A stretch of 64,000 nt of DNA from Planococcus shenhongbingii. Its GTDB lineage: Bacteria; Bacillota; Bacilli; Bacillales_A; Planococcaceae. Location: NCBI RefSeq assembly GCF_030413635.1, contig NZ_CP129235.1, positions 1,302,001 through 1,366,000 on the forward strand, written 5' to 3'. Positions 16,313-29,308 of the stretch are shown one piece after another (positions within the stretch are counted from its first letter, which is position 1; every line of letters begins with the position of its first letter). The notes below the pieces were generated by a model. That model saw only the letters and a program-made list of their open reading frames with translations. It did no database searches and was not told where the DNA came from. A program made the translations under genes and the position numbers.

Positions 16313-17557
16313 ATGGCTGAAAACTTGAATTTGTTGACTTCAACGCAGAGTGTTATTAAAACTGCTTTGGATAAACTTGGATATGAAGAAGCGATGTACG
16401 AACTTCTAAAAGAACCGATGCGAATTATGGAAGTCCGTATTCCAGTACGTATGGATGATGGAAAAACAAAAGTGTTTACCGGGTTCCGTGCACAGCACAA
16501 CGATGCAGTAGGACCAACGAAAGGTGGAATTCGTTTCCATCCTGAAGTGAACCGTGAAGAAGTTATAGCATTATCTATGTGGATGACACTGAAATGCGGA
16601 ATCGTTGATTTGCCATACGGCGGCGGTAAAGGCGGCATTATTTGCGATCCCCGTGAAATGTCAATGCATGAAATTGAGAAATTGAGCCGTGGGTATGTGC
16701 GTTCTATTAGCCAAATCGTAGGACCGAACAAAGACATCCCGGCACCGGACGTATTTACAAATTCTCAAATCATGGCTTGGATGATGGATGAATACAGCAA
16801 AATTGATGAATTCAACTCACCAGGATTTATTACCGGAAAACCGATTGTTCTGGGAGGCTCTCAAGGCCGGGACAAAGCAACAGCCCAAGGCGTGACGATT
16901 GTTCTTAATGAAGCTGCTAAAAAACGCGATTTGGAAATGAAAGGCGCTAGAGTTGTTATTCAAGGTTTCGGAAACGCAGGCAGTTTCTTAGCTAAATTCT
17001 TGCATGATCAAGGTGCAAAAATTGTTGGTATTTCCGATGCTTACGGTGCTCTTCACGATCCAGATGGTTTGGATATTGAGTATTTGCTCGATCGCCGCGA
17101 CAGTTTTGGTACAGTGACTACATTATTTGAAAATACGATTACCAATAAAGAATTGTTTGAATTGGATTGCGACATTATTGTTCCTGCTGCGATTTCTAAT
17201 CAAATCACTGCAGAAAACGCACCGAACATCAAAGCTTCAATCGTAGTGGAAGCTGCAAATGGCCCTACTACTGCAGAAGCAACGAAGATTCTATCTGATC
17301 GTGGAATCCTGCTGGTTCCTGATGTATTGGCGAGCGCTGGTGGAGTAACTGTTTCTTACTTTGAATGGGTTCAGAACAACCAAGGTTATTACTGGACACA
17401 AGAAGAAGTCGATGAAAAGTTAACTAAAAAATTAGTTGATGCATTTGAAAATGTATACAATGTAGCTATTACGCGCAATATTGACATGCGCTTAGCTGCC
17501 TATATGGTAGGTGTCCGAAGAACGGCAGAAGCTGCCCGCTTCCGTGGATGGGTATAA
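16313..17557 (+). CDS. rocG: NAD-specific glutamate dehydrogenase
   Basis: Glutamate dehydrogenase of 414 residues, deaminating glutamate to 2-oxoglutarate and ammonia and so completing the rocA-rocD route into the TCA cycle. The substrate pocket is seen in GPTKGGIRFHPEVN near residue 65 and YGGGKGGI near 102, the catalytic Asp in PAPDVFTN near 143, and the Rossmann motif VIQGFGNAGS near 218. It is a hexameric-type enzyme as in B. subtilis RocG/GudB; I cannot tell which of these two it corresponds to, so the symbol is a choice by context next to rocA and rocD. AGAGGCG precedes the ATG. A terminator follows. Confidence 0.93.
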   Translation: MAENLNLLTSTQSVIKTALDKLGYEEAMYELLKEPMRIMEVRIPVRMDDGKTKVFTGFRAQHNDAVGPTKGGIRFHPEVNREEVIALSMWMTLKCGIVDLPYGGGKGGIICDPREMSMHEIEKLSRGYVRSISQIVGPNKDIPAPDVFTNSQIMAWMMDEYSKIDEFNSPGFITGKPIVLGGSQGRDKATAQGVTIVLNEAAKKRDLEMKGARVVIQGFGNAGSFLAKFLHDQGAKIVGISDAYGALHDPDGLDIEYLLDRRDSFGTVTTLFENTITNKELFELDCDIIVPAAISNQITAENAPNIKASIVVEAANGPTTAEATKILSDRGILLVPDVLASAGGVTVSYFEWVQNNQGYYWTQEEVDEKLTKKLVDAFENVYNVAITRNIDMRLAAYMVGVRRTAEAARFRGWV

Positions 17558-17568
17558 TATTGAAGATT

Positions 17569-17600
17569 AACCGCTTGGGAATTTCCTGAGCGGTTTTTTT
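17569..17600 (+). terminator. terminator after glutamate dehydrogenase
   Basis: AACCGCT (17569-17575) pairs with AGCGGTT (17589-17595), with inner GGGA/TCCT contacts, followed by seven T. Confidence 0.82.
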
Positions 17601-17611
17601 AATCCAAATTT

Positions 17612-17640
17612 TTGCGTTTTTTTCATAGAATGGACATAAT
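17612..17640 (+). promoter_or_regulatory. putative yugJ promoter
   Basis: TTGCGT (17612-17617), 17 bp, CATAAT (17635-17640), 24 bp before the start codon. Confidence 0.5.
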
Positions 17641-17664
17641 AGAGTTTGAAAAGGAGGCTGAAAA

Positions 17665-18828
17665 ATGAATGCATTTTCGTTTTATAATCCTGTTAAGTTA
17701 ATTTTTGGTAAAGGTCAATTGGCCGCAGTAAAGAAAGAATTGCCTAAATACGGCAAGAAAGTCCTGGTTGTATACGGTGGAGGCAGCATCAAGAAAAACG
17801 GCATATACGATGAAGTGATGCAAACTCTTGGTGAAGCAGAACTTGAAATTTTTGAATTATCAGGAGTGGAGCCGAATCCTCGCATTTCGACAGCGCGAAA
17901 AGGGATTGAAATCTGCAAAAAAGAAGGAATTGAGATGCTGCTAGCCGTGGGCGGCGGTTCTGTTATCGATTGCACCAAACTGATAGCTTGTGGCGCTACA
18001 TATGAAGGCGATGCTTGGGACTTCGTATCACGCAAAGCGCAGCCGAAAAGTGCTTTGCCATTCGGAACGGTATTGACCCTTGCGGCTACAGGTTCTGAAA
18101 TGAACGCCGGATCTGTTATCACTAATGAAGAAACGCAAGAAAAATATGGGTGGGGAAGTCCTTTTTCTTTCCCGAAATTTTCGATATTAGATCCGACTTA
18201 TACCATGTCAGTGCCTGAAAATCATACAGTCTATGGAATTGTTGACATGATGTCGCATATTTTTGAACAATACTTTAACAATGCTACAAACACACCGGTC
18301 CAAGATCGGATGTGTGAAGGTGTATTAAAGGCAGTTATTGAAACTGCGCCAAAATTAATGGAAGATCTACAAAGTTACGAACACCGGGAAACGATTTTAT
18401 TCGCCGGTACGATGGGGCTGAATAACTTCTTGCAAATGGGCTATAACGGAGACTGGGCTACGCATAATATCGAACATGCGGTGTCTGCTGTCTATGATAT
18501 TCCTCATGCGGGTGGCCTTGCGATTCTTTTCCCGCAGTGGATGCGCCACAATGTAAAAGTTAATCCTTCCAGATTCGCTCAAATGGCTGTTCGCGTCTTC
18601 GATGTGAATCCTGAAGGAAAGACTGAAGAAGAAATAGCATTTGAAGGAATTGACCGTTTGCGGGATTTCTGGACATCTCTTGGAGCCCCGACGCGTTTGG
18701 TTGACTACAATATCGATGATACTAAAATCGATTTAATGGTTGAAAAAGCGATGGTTTATGGGGAATTCGGCAACTTTACGAAGTTGAAAGATGAAGATGT
18801 GAAAGAAATATTGCAAGCATCTCTATAA
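17665..18828 (+). CDS. yugJ: iron-containing alcohol dehydrogenase (butanol dehydrogenase type)
   Basis: Group III metal-dependent alcohol dehydrogenase of 387 residues, probably NADP-linked and acting on aldehydes or primary alcohols. The nucleotide-binding [10 protein letters not shown] is near residue 95 and [10 protein letters not shown] near 140. Metal ligands are the Asp and His of [12 protein letters not shown] near 193 and the two His of [19 protein letters not shown] near 270. It closely matches the B. subtilis YugJ/YugK type. AAGGAGG precedes the ATG. It has its own promoter candidate and terminator, so it is separate from the roc genes. Confidence 0.9.
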   Translation: MNAFSFYNPVKLIFGKGQLAAVKKELPKYGKKVLVVYGGGSIKKNGIYDEVMQTLGEAELEIFELSGVEPNPRISTARKGIEICKKEGIEMLLAVGGGSVIDCTKLIACGATYEGDAWDFVSRKAQPKSALPFGTVLTLAATGSEMNAGSVITNEETQEKYGWGSPFSFPKFSILDPTYTMSVPENHTVYGIVDMMSHIFEQYFNNATNTPVQDRMCEGVLKAVIETAPKLMEDLQSYEHRETILFAGTMGLNNFLQMGYNGDWATHNIEHAVSAVYDIPHAGGLAILFPQWMRHNVKVNPSRFAQMAVRVFDVNPEGKTEEEIAFEGIDRLRDFWTSLGAPTRLVDYNIDDTKIDLMVEKAMVYGEFGNFTKLKDEDVKEILQASL

Positions 18829-18868
18829 AAAAAGCTTGAGCGCATAAAATTGCGCTCAAGCTTTTTTA
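18827..18868. terminator. bidirectional terminator between yugJ and the CDF gene
   Basis: AAAGCTTGAGCGCA pairs perfectly with TGCGCTCAAGCTTT around a 6-base loop, with A and T runs on either side. It serves the two convergent genes. Confidence 0.92.
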
Positions 18869-18869
18869 A

Positions 18870-19862
18870 TTATTCGGTTACTGGAGGCATGGATTCAGGG
18901 CGTTTACTTACATGCGTCCAATGTTTCACTCCGTCATCTGCATCTAACGAGACAACGACGTCATTGACACTTGGCTGGCTCAACAGCACCTCGGCTATAC
19001 GATCTTGAAGTTCATCTGCTTCTGCGACACTTAGTGAAGGATTAACTTCAACTTTCGTCTCTACATGAAGAAATTCACCTTCCTTGATGACTTCAAGCTT
19101 TCGGATATCTTTTACATCCGGATGTTCACTCAGTAAATGGGCGATGTGATTAACCATCTGTTCATCAGTTTCTCCGATAGCTCCCCGTGCATTCTCAAGA
19201 AATACTTTCATAACCACGTAAAACATCATTAACCCGATGGCGATCGATGCAGCACCTTCAACTGCAAGGAAGCCGGTATAATGGGCGATCAATACAGCAA
19301 TCAAAGCGAGTAGACCACCGGCAGTTGCAACTAAGTCTTCCATAAAGACAAGTTTCGTTGCAGGCTTTGCGCGATCCATATGAGCAAAACTTGTTGTCAA
19401 TGGAGCCATTGCTCCACCTTTGACGCCTGCTTCATGAAGAATTTCTTTTCCGGCTTTATATAGAACGAAAGTTTCTAAAATAATGGCAATTGATAACACC
19501 ACAACACTGATGATGAATCCTTCTGCTTCAACCGGTTGAGTCATTTGATGCCAGCCTTCGACGATAGTTTCATAAGCCATGATTCCAACAATCAGGACGG
19601 CACCAAGCAGAACGATATTCAACAACCGGCCAAACCCATTAGGAAATTGTTTGGTAGGGGCTTTTTTTGATAATGCTGAACCGATAAAGACGAAATATTG
19701 ATTCGCTGCGTCACCGATCGAGTGCATCGTTTCCGCAAACATGGCAACGTTTCCTGTGAAAAAGAAAGCTACACCTTTCATTATTGCGATAAACGTATTT
19801 GTGATGGCTGCGTACAGCGATGGTTTGTTTCCGTTCTTAAGTAATCCAAAAAATTCTGCCAT
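18870..19862 (-). CDS. cation diffusion facilitator family exporter
   Basis: CDF-type divalent metal/proton antiporter of 330 residues. Six membrane helices occupy roughly residues 15-230. The metal-site motif of helix 2 appears as MHSIGDAANQ, where the usual HxxxD is kept, and helix 5 has EDLVATAGGLLAL, where the first metal residue is Glu followed by Asp. A cytoplasmic ferredoxin-like domain (about 235-315) ends with a His-containing tail. It resembles B. subtilis YdbO. Zn2+, Fe2+ or Mn2+ export is likely, but the metal cannot be read from sequence. It is 12 bp downstream of mgtC, in one operon. Confidence 0.9.
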   Translation of the reverse strand: MAEFFGLLKNGNKPSLYAAITNTFIAIMKGVAFFFTGNVAMFAETMHSIGDAANQYFVFIGSALSKKAPTKQFPNGFGRLLNIVLLGAVLIVGIMAYETIVEGWHQMTQPVEAEGFIISVVVLSIAIILETFVLYKAGKEILHEAGVKGGAMAPLTTSFAHMDRAKPATKLVFMEDLVATAGGLLALIAVLIAHYTGFLAVEGAASIAIGLMMFYVVMKVFLENARGAIGETDEQMVNHIAHLLSEHPDVKDIRKLEVIKEGEFLHVETKVEVNPSLSVAEADELQDRIAEVLLSQPSVNDVVVSLDADDGVKHWTHVSKRPESMPPVTE

Positions 19863-19874
19863 TCCATTTCCTCC

Positions 19875-20606
19875 TTAATTAATTAACTCAATCGTCACTT
19901 GTTCAACGTAGTCGATCGAACCGATCGTTTGATAAAGAAAAAGTGTTTGTTTGTCCTGTGAAAAGGAGGTCCGCATAATCAATTCATGTTTTTGCGGCTC
20001 GCCCTTTTCCTGTTGATCGGAAATAGAAAGAGTCTCGATCACGACACCAACTTTTTTTATATCTTCTACTATTGAAGCGATTGAGTTTTTTTCAGTAACA
20101 ATAATCTTGATGATTGCCTCAATCATCTGTAGCCGCTTCGGACCGTATTTAAAGAGCAGGGGGGGGACGAGCTCAATCCCAATCAGAATAATCAGTACAG
20201 AGACAGCGGCTTCAATATAAAAACCTGCTGCTACCGCAATGCCGATTCCGCCGGCTCCCCAAATCATCGCTGCAGTTGTTAACCCGGAGATCGAATCATT
20301 GCCTCGCTTTAATATAACACCAGCTCCAAGAAAACCAATACCAGAAACTATTTGAGCTGCCAAACGAAGTGGATCCATTGTAATATTTACGTTGTCATGC
20401 TCGCTTCCTTTTGCAATATACGCAGACTCAATAGAGATGATGGTCAACAAACAACTGAAGGTGGCGATGACAATGCTCGTCTTTAAACCTACAGGCTTTC
20501 TTTTTAATTCCCTCTCTAAGCCGATTATTAAACTTAATAAAGCGGCTAAAAATAATTTTAGAAAAGTTTCAAGCGAGAAAACTTCAAGAGAAGAAAAAAG
20601 ATCCAC
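19875..20606 (-). CDS. mgtC: MgtC/SapB family membrane protein
   Basis: 243-residue protein with an N-terminal MgtC domain (residues about 10-150, four to five helices) bearing the family signature GLERELKRKPVGLKT near residue 29 and SGIGFLGAGVILKRG near 90, and a C-terminal ACT-like soluble domain (about 165-243). MgtC proteins are linked to growth in low Mg2+ and to inhibition of F-type ATP synthase in pathogens; the role in this bacterium is not known. It starts at a GTG (20606) 8 bp after AAAGGAGG; an ATG one base off is out of frame. It precedes the CDF gene in the same operon. Confidence 0.9.
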   Translation of the reverse strand: MDLFSSLEVFSLETFLKLFLAALLSLIIGLERELKRKPVGLKTSIVIATFSCLLTIISIESAYIAKGSEHDNVNITMDPLRLAAQIVSGIGFLGAGVILKRGNDSISGLTTAAMIWGAGGIGIAVAAGFYIEAAVSVLIILIGIELVPPLLFKYGPKRLQMIEAIIKIIVTEKNSIASIVEDIKKVGVVIETLSISDQQEKGEPQKHELIMRTSFSQDKQTLFLYQTIGSIDYVEQVTIELIN

Positions 20607-20656
20607 ATGTTTAGCCTCCTTTCGTTTCGAGTATTGAAAAAGAAGATTGGACGTGT

Positions 20657-20676
20657 CACACTATTAAAAGTGTGAA
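20657..20676. promoter_or_regulatory. perfect inverted repeat between divergent genes
   Basis: TCACACT, 6 bp, AGTGTGA, located 51 bp before the mgtC start and 49 bp before the EamA gene. No T-run follows, so an operator is more likely than a terminator. Confidence 0.5.
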
Positions 20677-20724
20677 ATCCACTATGTATTTTCAAACAGA
20701 ACTTAATAGAAAAGAGGCGTCAAT

Positions 20725-21627
20725 ATGGAAAGACCAGCGGTTCATCCCTTTATTCCCATCATCATCGGTGTTTTTTCAGTTGCTCTCTCAGCAATCTTTG
20801 TGAAAATGACATCTGCGGACTCTGGAGTTACCGCATTTTACCGAATGCTGTTTTCAATTCTCATCATGAGCCCAATCTTCTTTATGAAATATACCCATGA
20901 AATTAAAAAGCTAAGCAAAAGAGATTGGATTTTCACATCAATTGCAGGTGTTTTCTTGGCTTTTCACTTTATCTTATGGTTTGAATCATTGAACTATACT
21001 TCTGTTGCAAGCTCTACTGTGCTTGTTACGCTGCAGCCTTTATTTGCTTTTGCCGGTACCTATTTCTTTTTTAAAGAGAAAATTTCTTTAAAGACATTAA
21101 TATCTGGAATGATTGCGGTGCTCGGAAGTGTTTTAATCGGTTATGGAGATTTTAAAGTCAGTGGATCAGCATTGTATGGAGATATATTAGCTCTGATTGC
21201 CTGTGCTTTAATAACAGCTTATCTTCTATTTGGGCAGGATGTTAGGAAGAGGCTGTCGTTAATTACATATACTTTTGTAGTTTATAGTTTTAGTACCATA
21301 ACGTTATTCTTCTATATCGTATTCAAAGGAGAATCATTTGGTCCTTATCCAGCATCTGAGTGGATGTGGTTTTTATTGTTGGCAATAATCCCTAACTTGC
21401 TCGGACACACTTTATTTAATTGGGCGCTGAAGTGGGTAAGTACGAACGTGATTTCAATTGCTATTTTATTTGAGCCAGTAGGGGCTGCTGTATTAGCTTA
21501 TTTCATACTGGGAGAGGTGTTGAGCTTAAGCCAGATTGTTGGCGGAAGTGTAGTATTGGCGGGAATCATTTTGTTCGTTGCAGATTACGAAAAAATAAAA
21601 TCAATCTTTTTTAAGAAAAGGGGTTGA
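20725..21627 (+). CDS. EamA/DMT-family transporter
   Basis: Ten-helix drug/metabolite transporter of 300 residues made of two EamA repeats (about 10-140 and 150-290). Typical features are YRMLFSILIMSP in the first repeat, SSTVLVTLQPLFAF near residue 95, and SIAILFEPVGAAVLAYFILGE near 250, with a basic C-terminus (FFKKRG). Members export amino acids, metabolites or drugs; the substrate is unknown. The ATG at 20725 follows AGAGG. It is the last protein gene before the rRNA operon, and I see no terminator between them. Confidence 0.88.
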   Translation: MERPAVHPFIPIIIGVFSVALSAIFVKMTSADSGVTAFYRMLFSILIMSPIFFMKYTHEIKKLSKRDWIFTSIAGVFLAFHFILWFESLNYTSVASSTVLVTLQPLFAFAGTYFFFKEKISLKTLISGMIAVLGSVLIGYGDFKVSGSALYGDILALIACALITAYLLFGQDVRKRLSLITYTFVVYSFSTITLFFYIVFKGESFGPYPASEWMWFLLLAIIPNLLGHTLFNWALKWVSTNVISIAILFEPVGAAVLAYFILGEVLSLSQIVGGSVVLAGIILFVADYEKIKSIFFKKRG

Positions 21628-21697
21628 TTTTATCCGCGTGGCGGTTTATATTTATACATGTCCTTAAGACGAGCGGAAAAAATATTTTGAAATAGTA

Positions 21698-21726
21698 TTG
21701 ACAACGTTTCGGAAGTAGGATATATT
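21698..21726 (+). promoter_or_regulatory. rRNA operon promoter
   Basis: TTGACA (21698-21703), 17 bp, TATATT (21721-21726): a near-consensus sigma-A promoter about 235 bp before 16S. I see only this one; many bacilli have tandem rrn promoters. Confidence 0.88.
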
Positions 21727-21958
21727 AATAAAGTCGCCAATGAGTGCGGCGTTCACAAAAGAAAACCTGAACCTTGAAAACTGAACAGCAAAACGTCAAC
21801 AAAAATTGTTGAAGCGCCTTGGCGCGACAACGAATTTTCTGCGAGGATCGTCGCAAAGCGATCCGAGCAAACTTACTGATCAGCGCAAGCAGATCAAGCG
21901 AGATTGTGCGCATTCGTGCGGCAATCCCGCCAGCAGAACATTGAGCAATCAATTTCTT
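21727..21958 (+). other. rRNA leader with 16S processing stem
   Basis: Transcribed leader. Bases 21769-21800 (GAACCTTGAAAA through AACGTCAAC) are complementary to 23550-23580 after 16S, forming the stalk cut by RNase III-type processing. No protein gene is present. Confidence 0.8.
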
Positions 21959-26654
<4,696 letters not shown>

Positions 26655-26722
26655 AATACGTTTGTTCAATGTCGCATATCCGGTTTTGAAGGCGCAAGGC
26701 ACAAGTTTTTTTCAAAAAAAGC

Positions 26723-26750
26723 TTGCAATCCCATCGGGGATTGGTATAAT
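26723..26750 (+). promoter_or_regulatory. internal promoter upstream of 5S and the tRNA array
   Basis: TTGCAA (26723-26728), 16 bp, TATAAT (26745-26750), with the extended -10 TGG before it. It lies after the 23S processing stem and 28 bp before 5S, so 5S plus 20 tRNAs could be transcribed apart from 16S-23S. Confidence 0.7.
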
Positions 26751-26777
26751 AAACCTTGTCTTTTAAAAACCAAACAG

Positions 26778-26893
26778 TCCAGTGATGATGGCAAAGAGGC
26801 CACACCCGTTCCCATCCCGAACACGGCAGTTAAGCTCTTTTGCGCCAATGGTAGTTGGGGGTTTCCCCCTGCGAGAGTAGGACATTGCTGGGC
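26778..26893 (+). rRNA. rrf: 5S ribosomal RNA
   Basis: About 116 bases; the terminal helix CCAGTGATG pairs with CATTGCTGG, and CACACCCGTTCCCATCCCGA and GAGAGTAGGAC are conserved 5S blocks. It is the last rRNA of the operon. Confidence 0.96.
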
Positions 26894-26902
26894 ATACATA
26901 AC

Positions 26903-26978
26903 GGAGGATTAGCTCAGCTGGGAGAGCATCTGCCTTACAAGCAGAGGGTCGGCGGTTCGATCCCGTCATCCTCCACCA
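26903..26978 (+). tRNA. tRNA-Val (TAC)
   Basis: Cloverleaf with anticodon TAC in CCTTACAAG, GGTTCGATCC T-loop and encoded CCA. First of 20 tRNAs after 5S. Confidence 0.97.
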
Positions 26979-26990
26979 TTTTTCTCTGTC

Positions 26991-27066
<76 letters not shown>

Positions 27067-27075
27067 TTCCTGTTC

Positions 27076-27151
27076 GAGCCATTAGCTCAGTTGGTAGAGC
27101 ATCTGACTTTTAATCAGAGGGTCGAAGGTTCGAATCCTTCATGGCTCACCA
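27076..27151 (+). tRNA. tRNA-Lys (TTT)
   Basis: Anticodon TTT in ACTTTTAAT; acceptor GAGCCAT pairs with ATGGCTC; CCA encoded. Confidence 0.97.
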
Positions 27152-27174
27152 TTTTTTCACAATTTCATTGCCAC

Positions 27175-27259
27175 GCGGGTGTGGCGGAACTGGCAGACGC
27201 ACTAGACTTAGGATCTAGCGCCTTCGGGCGTGGGGGTTCGACTCCCTTCACCCGCACCA
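27175..27259 (+). tRNA. tRNA-Leu (TAG)
   Basis: Class II tRNA of 85 bases with a long variable arm (CGCCTTCGGGCG); anticodon TAG; CCA encoded. Confidence 0.97.
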
Positions 27260-27265
27260 TTTTTT

Positions 27266-27340
27266 GCGGAAGTAGTTCAGTGGTAGAACGCCACCTTGCC
27301 AAGGTGGAGGTCGCGAGTTCGAACCTCGTCTTCCGCTCCA
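27266..27340 (+). tRNA. tRNA-Gly (GCC)
   Basis: Anticodon GCC in CTTGCCAAG; acceptor GCGGAAG pairs with CTTCCGC; CCA encoded. Confidence 0.97.
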
Positions 27341-27368
27341 ATTTTTTTGCACCAATAGCCGACCCTAT

Positions 27369-27457
27369 GCCGGGGTGGCGGAACTGGCAGACGCACAGGA
27401 CTTAAAATCCTGCGGTAGGTGACTACCGTACCGGTTCGATTCCGGTCCTCGGCACCA
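27369..27457 (+). tRNA. tRNA-Leu (TAA)
   Basis: Class II tRNA of 89 bases; variable arm GGTAGGTGACTACC; anticodon TAA in ACTTAAAAT; CCA encoded. Confidence 0.97.
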
Positions 27458-27492
27458 TTTGGTTTTGCAAAAACCGTAGGTTTTCATCATAT

Positions 27493-27569
27493 GCGCCCGT
27501 AGCTCAATTGGATAGAGTACTTGACTACGAATCAAGCGGTTAGAGGTTCGAGTCCTCTCGGGCGCGCCA
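27493..27569 (+). tRNA. tRNA-Arg (ACG)
   Basis: Anticodon ACG (read as ICG after deamination) in ACTACGAAT; acceptor GCGCCCG pairs with CGGGCGC; CCA encoded. Confidence 0.97.
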
Positions 27570-27597
27570 TATTTTTTCACCACTCAGCAATTCAGTT

Positions 27598-27674
27598 CGG
27601 GAAGTAGCTCAGCTTGGTAGAGCACTTGGTTTGGGACCAAGGGGTCGCAGGTTCGAATCCTGTCTTCCCGACCA
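27598..27674 (+). tRNA. tRNA-Pro (TGG)
   Basis: Anticodon TGG in GTTTGGGAC; acceptor CGGGAAG pairs with CTTCCCG; CCA encoded. Confidence 0.97.
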
Positions 27675-27680
27675 TTCAAT

Positions 27681-27756
27681 GGGGCCTTAGCTCAGCTGGG
27701 AGAGCGCCTGCCTTGCACGCAGGAGGTCAGCGGTTCGATCCCGCTAGGCTCCACCA
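27681..27756 (+). tRNA. tRNA-Ala (TGC)
   Basis: Anticodon TGC in CCTTGCACG; the acceptor GGGGCCT/AGGCTCC contains a G-T wobble pair; CCA encoded. Confidence 0.97.
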
Positions 27757-27775
27757 ACTATATAATAAAGATCCT

Positions 27776-27849
27776 GGCGGCGTAGCTCAGCTGGCTAGAG
27801 CGTACGGTTCATACCCGTAAGGTCGGGGGTTCGATCCCCTCTGCCGCCA
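27776..27849 (+). tRNA. tRNA-Met (CAT), elongator
   Basis: Anticodon CAT in GTTCATACC. Acceptor GGCGGCG pairs fully with its 3' strand and the T-loop is normal, so this is the elongator. The gene ends at the discriminator A followed by CTTTTTT: no CCA is encoded. Confidence 0.94.
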
Positions 27850-27857
27850 CTTTTTTA

Positions 27858-27934
27858 GGACCTTTAGCTCAGTTGGTTAGAGCAGACGGCTCATAACCGT
27901 CCGGTCGCAGGTTCGAGTCCTGCAAGGTCCACCA
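27858..27934 (+). tRNA. tRNA-Ile (CAT, lysidine type)
   Basis: Anticodon CAT, but the body (GGACCTTTAGCTCAG, GGTTAGAGC) is that of the AUA-reading isoleucine tRNA, whose C34 is made lysidine by TilS. The identity rests on similarity to the B. subtilis array. CCA encoded. Confidence 0.85.
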
Positions 27935-27950
27935 TTCATTTTATTAGCAC

Positions 27951-28043
27951 GGAGGAATACCCAAGTTTGGCTGAAGGGATCGGTCTTGAAAACCGACAGG
28001 GGAGTCAAATCCCGCGGGGGTTCGAATCCCTCTTCCTCCTCCA
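27951..28043 (+). tRNA. tRNA-Ser (TGA)
   Basis: Class II tRNA of 93 bases with a long variable arm; anticodon TGA in TCTTGAAAA; CCA encoded. A 50-base AT-rich spacer follows, the longest in the array. Confidence 0.96.
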
Positions 28044-28093
28044 TTTTTTTCAAAATGTGTGGACTATCATTTTTATTTCTTCTATATTATTGT

Positions 28094-28171
<78 letters not shown>

Positions 28172-28174
28172 AAT

Positions 28175-28250
28175 GGTCCCGTGGTGTAGCGGTTAACATG
28201 CCTGCCTGTCACGCAGGAGATCGCCGGTTCGATCCCGGTCGGGACCGCCA
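28175..28250 (+). tRNA. tRNA-Asp (GTC)
   Basis: Anticodon GTC in CCTGTCACG; acceptor GGTCCCG pairs with CGGGACC; CCA encoded. Confidence 0.97.
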
Positions 28251-28267
28251 TTTTTACATAACAAAAT

Positions 28268-28343
28268 GGGTCAGTAGCTCAGTTGGTAGAGCATTAGATT
28301 GAAGCTCTAAGTGTCGGCGGTTCGATTCCGTCCTGACCCACCA
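28268..28343 (+). tRNA. tRNA-Phe (GAA)
   Basis: Anticodon GAA in ATTGAAGCT; acceptor GGGTCAG pairs with CTGACCC; CCA encoded. In B. subtilis trnB a tRNA-His follows here; it is absent. Confidence 0.96.
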
Positions 28344-28350
28344 TTTTTTT

Positions 28351-28424
28351 GCGGGTGTAGTTTAGTGGTAAAACCTCAGCCTTCCAAGCTGATGATGAGA
28401 GTTCGATTCTCTTCACCCGCTCCA
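28351..28424 (+). tRNA. tRNA-Gly (TCC)
   Basis: Anticodon TCC in CTTCCAAGC; acceptor GCGGGTG pairs with CACCCGC; CCA encoded. Confidence 0.97.
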
Positions 28425-28441
28425 TTAATTATTATACATAT

Positions 28442-28518
<77 letters not shown>

Positions 28519-28519
28519 T

Positions 28520-28594
28520 TCCGAAGTAGCTCAGTGGTAGAGCACCGCACTGTTAATGCGATGGTCGTAGGTTCGAATCCTACCTTCGGAGCCA
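28520..28594 (+). tRNA. tRNA-Asn (GTT)
   Basis: Anticodon GTT in CTGTTAATG; acceptor TCCGAAG pairs with CTTCGGA; CCA encoded. It is only 1 base from the preceding tRNA. Confidence 0.97.
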
Positions 28595-28598
28595 TACT

Positions 28599-28689
28599 GG
28601 GGAAGTACTCAAGTGGCTGAAGAGGCGCCCCTGCTAAGGGTGTAGGTCGGGAAACCGGCGCGAGGGTTCAAATCCCTCCTTCTCCGCCA
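28599..28689 (+). tRNA. tRNA-Ser (GCT)
   Basis: Class II tRNA of 91 bases; anticodon GCT in CTGCTAAGG; the acceptor GGGGAAG/CTTCTCC contains one G-T pair; CCA encoded. Confidence 0.96.
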
Positions 28690-28695
28690 GTAATT

Positions 28696-28767
28696 GGCCC
28701 CTTGGTCAAGCGGTTAAGACACCGCCCTTTCACGGCGGTAACACGGGTTCGAATCCCGTAGGGGTCA
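28696..28767 (+). tRNA. tRNA-Glu (TTC)
   Basis: Anticodon TTC in CTTTCACGG; acceptor GGCCCCT with AGGGGTC. It ends in TCATAC, so no CCA is encoded. Last tRNA of the array. Confidence 0.95.
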
Positions 28768-28771
28768 TACT

Positions 28772-28808
28772 AAAAGAGACATGCATTCTAATGCATGTCT
28801 CTTTTTTT
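28772..28808 (+). terminator. first terminator of the rRNA-tRNA operon
   Basis: AAAAGAGACATGCAT pairs with ATGCATGTCTCTTTT around the loop TCTA, then more T. Confidence 0.93.
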
Positions 28809-28825
28809 GATAAAGTTCAATAAAG

Positions 28826-28857
28826 GAGTCACTTGATTTTAAAGTGGCTCTTTTTTT
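28826..28857 (+). terminator. second, tandem terminator of the rRNA-tRNA operon
   Basis: GAGTCACTT (28826-28834) pairs with AAGTGGCTC (28842-28850, one G-T pair), then seven T. Doubling fits a heavily transcribed operon. Confidence 0.85.
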
Positions 28858-29308
28858 ATTGCTAATGGCTTGAATGGAACGATAATTCTTTTTAAATGAA
28901 GTTTAGCTATGTATGGTTATACCGATTATGACAATGGCAAACACATTACAAAGAAAAACAGCTAAAAAAGCAATAGGTAGAAACCATACCTCTCTAGTCA
29001 ATACAAAAAAATACTTCTAAAGACAATGCTGCTATCTTTATCATGATTGGCATGACTTTGAGAATCTCTTTACAAAAGTCTTTCAAGGTTAAAAGACAAG
29101 TTTATTGAATCATCCAGGCAGCCATTGTCAGCTAAAAATAATTGTGTCGTTCTGTACAATTTTCCCTTTGTATTCACCTTCAATTTCATTGGAAATACAG
29201 CAAATGTTGTGCTCAATTTAATAGAAAAGAGTATGATAGAAGATAGAGATTAAAAAGTGAAGCAGATTGCGATTTTTTACGCAACGAGTTTAAAACGGAG
29301 GGAAAAAG
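28858..29308. other. AT-rich intergenic region before menF, no gene seen
   Basis: About 450 bases with no frame longer than a few codons behind a ribosome-binding site and no clear RNA motif. The menF promoter should lie in its right part; TTGTGC and TATGAT near 29206-29237 are 19 bp apart and only suggestive. Confidence 0.6.
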
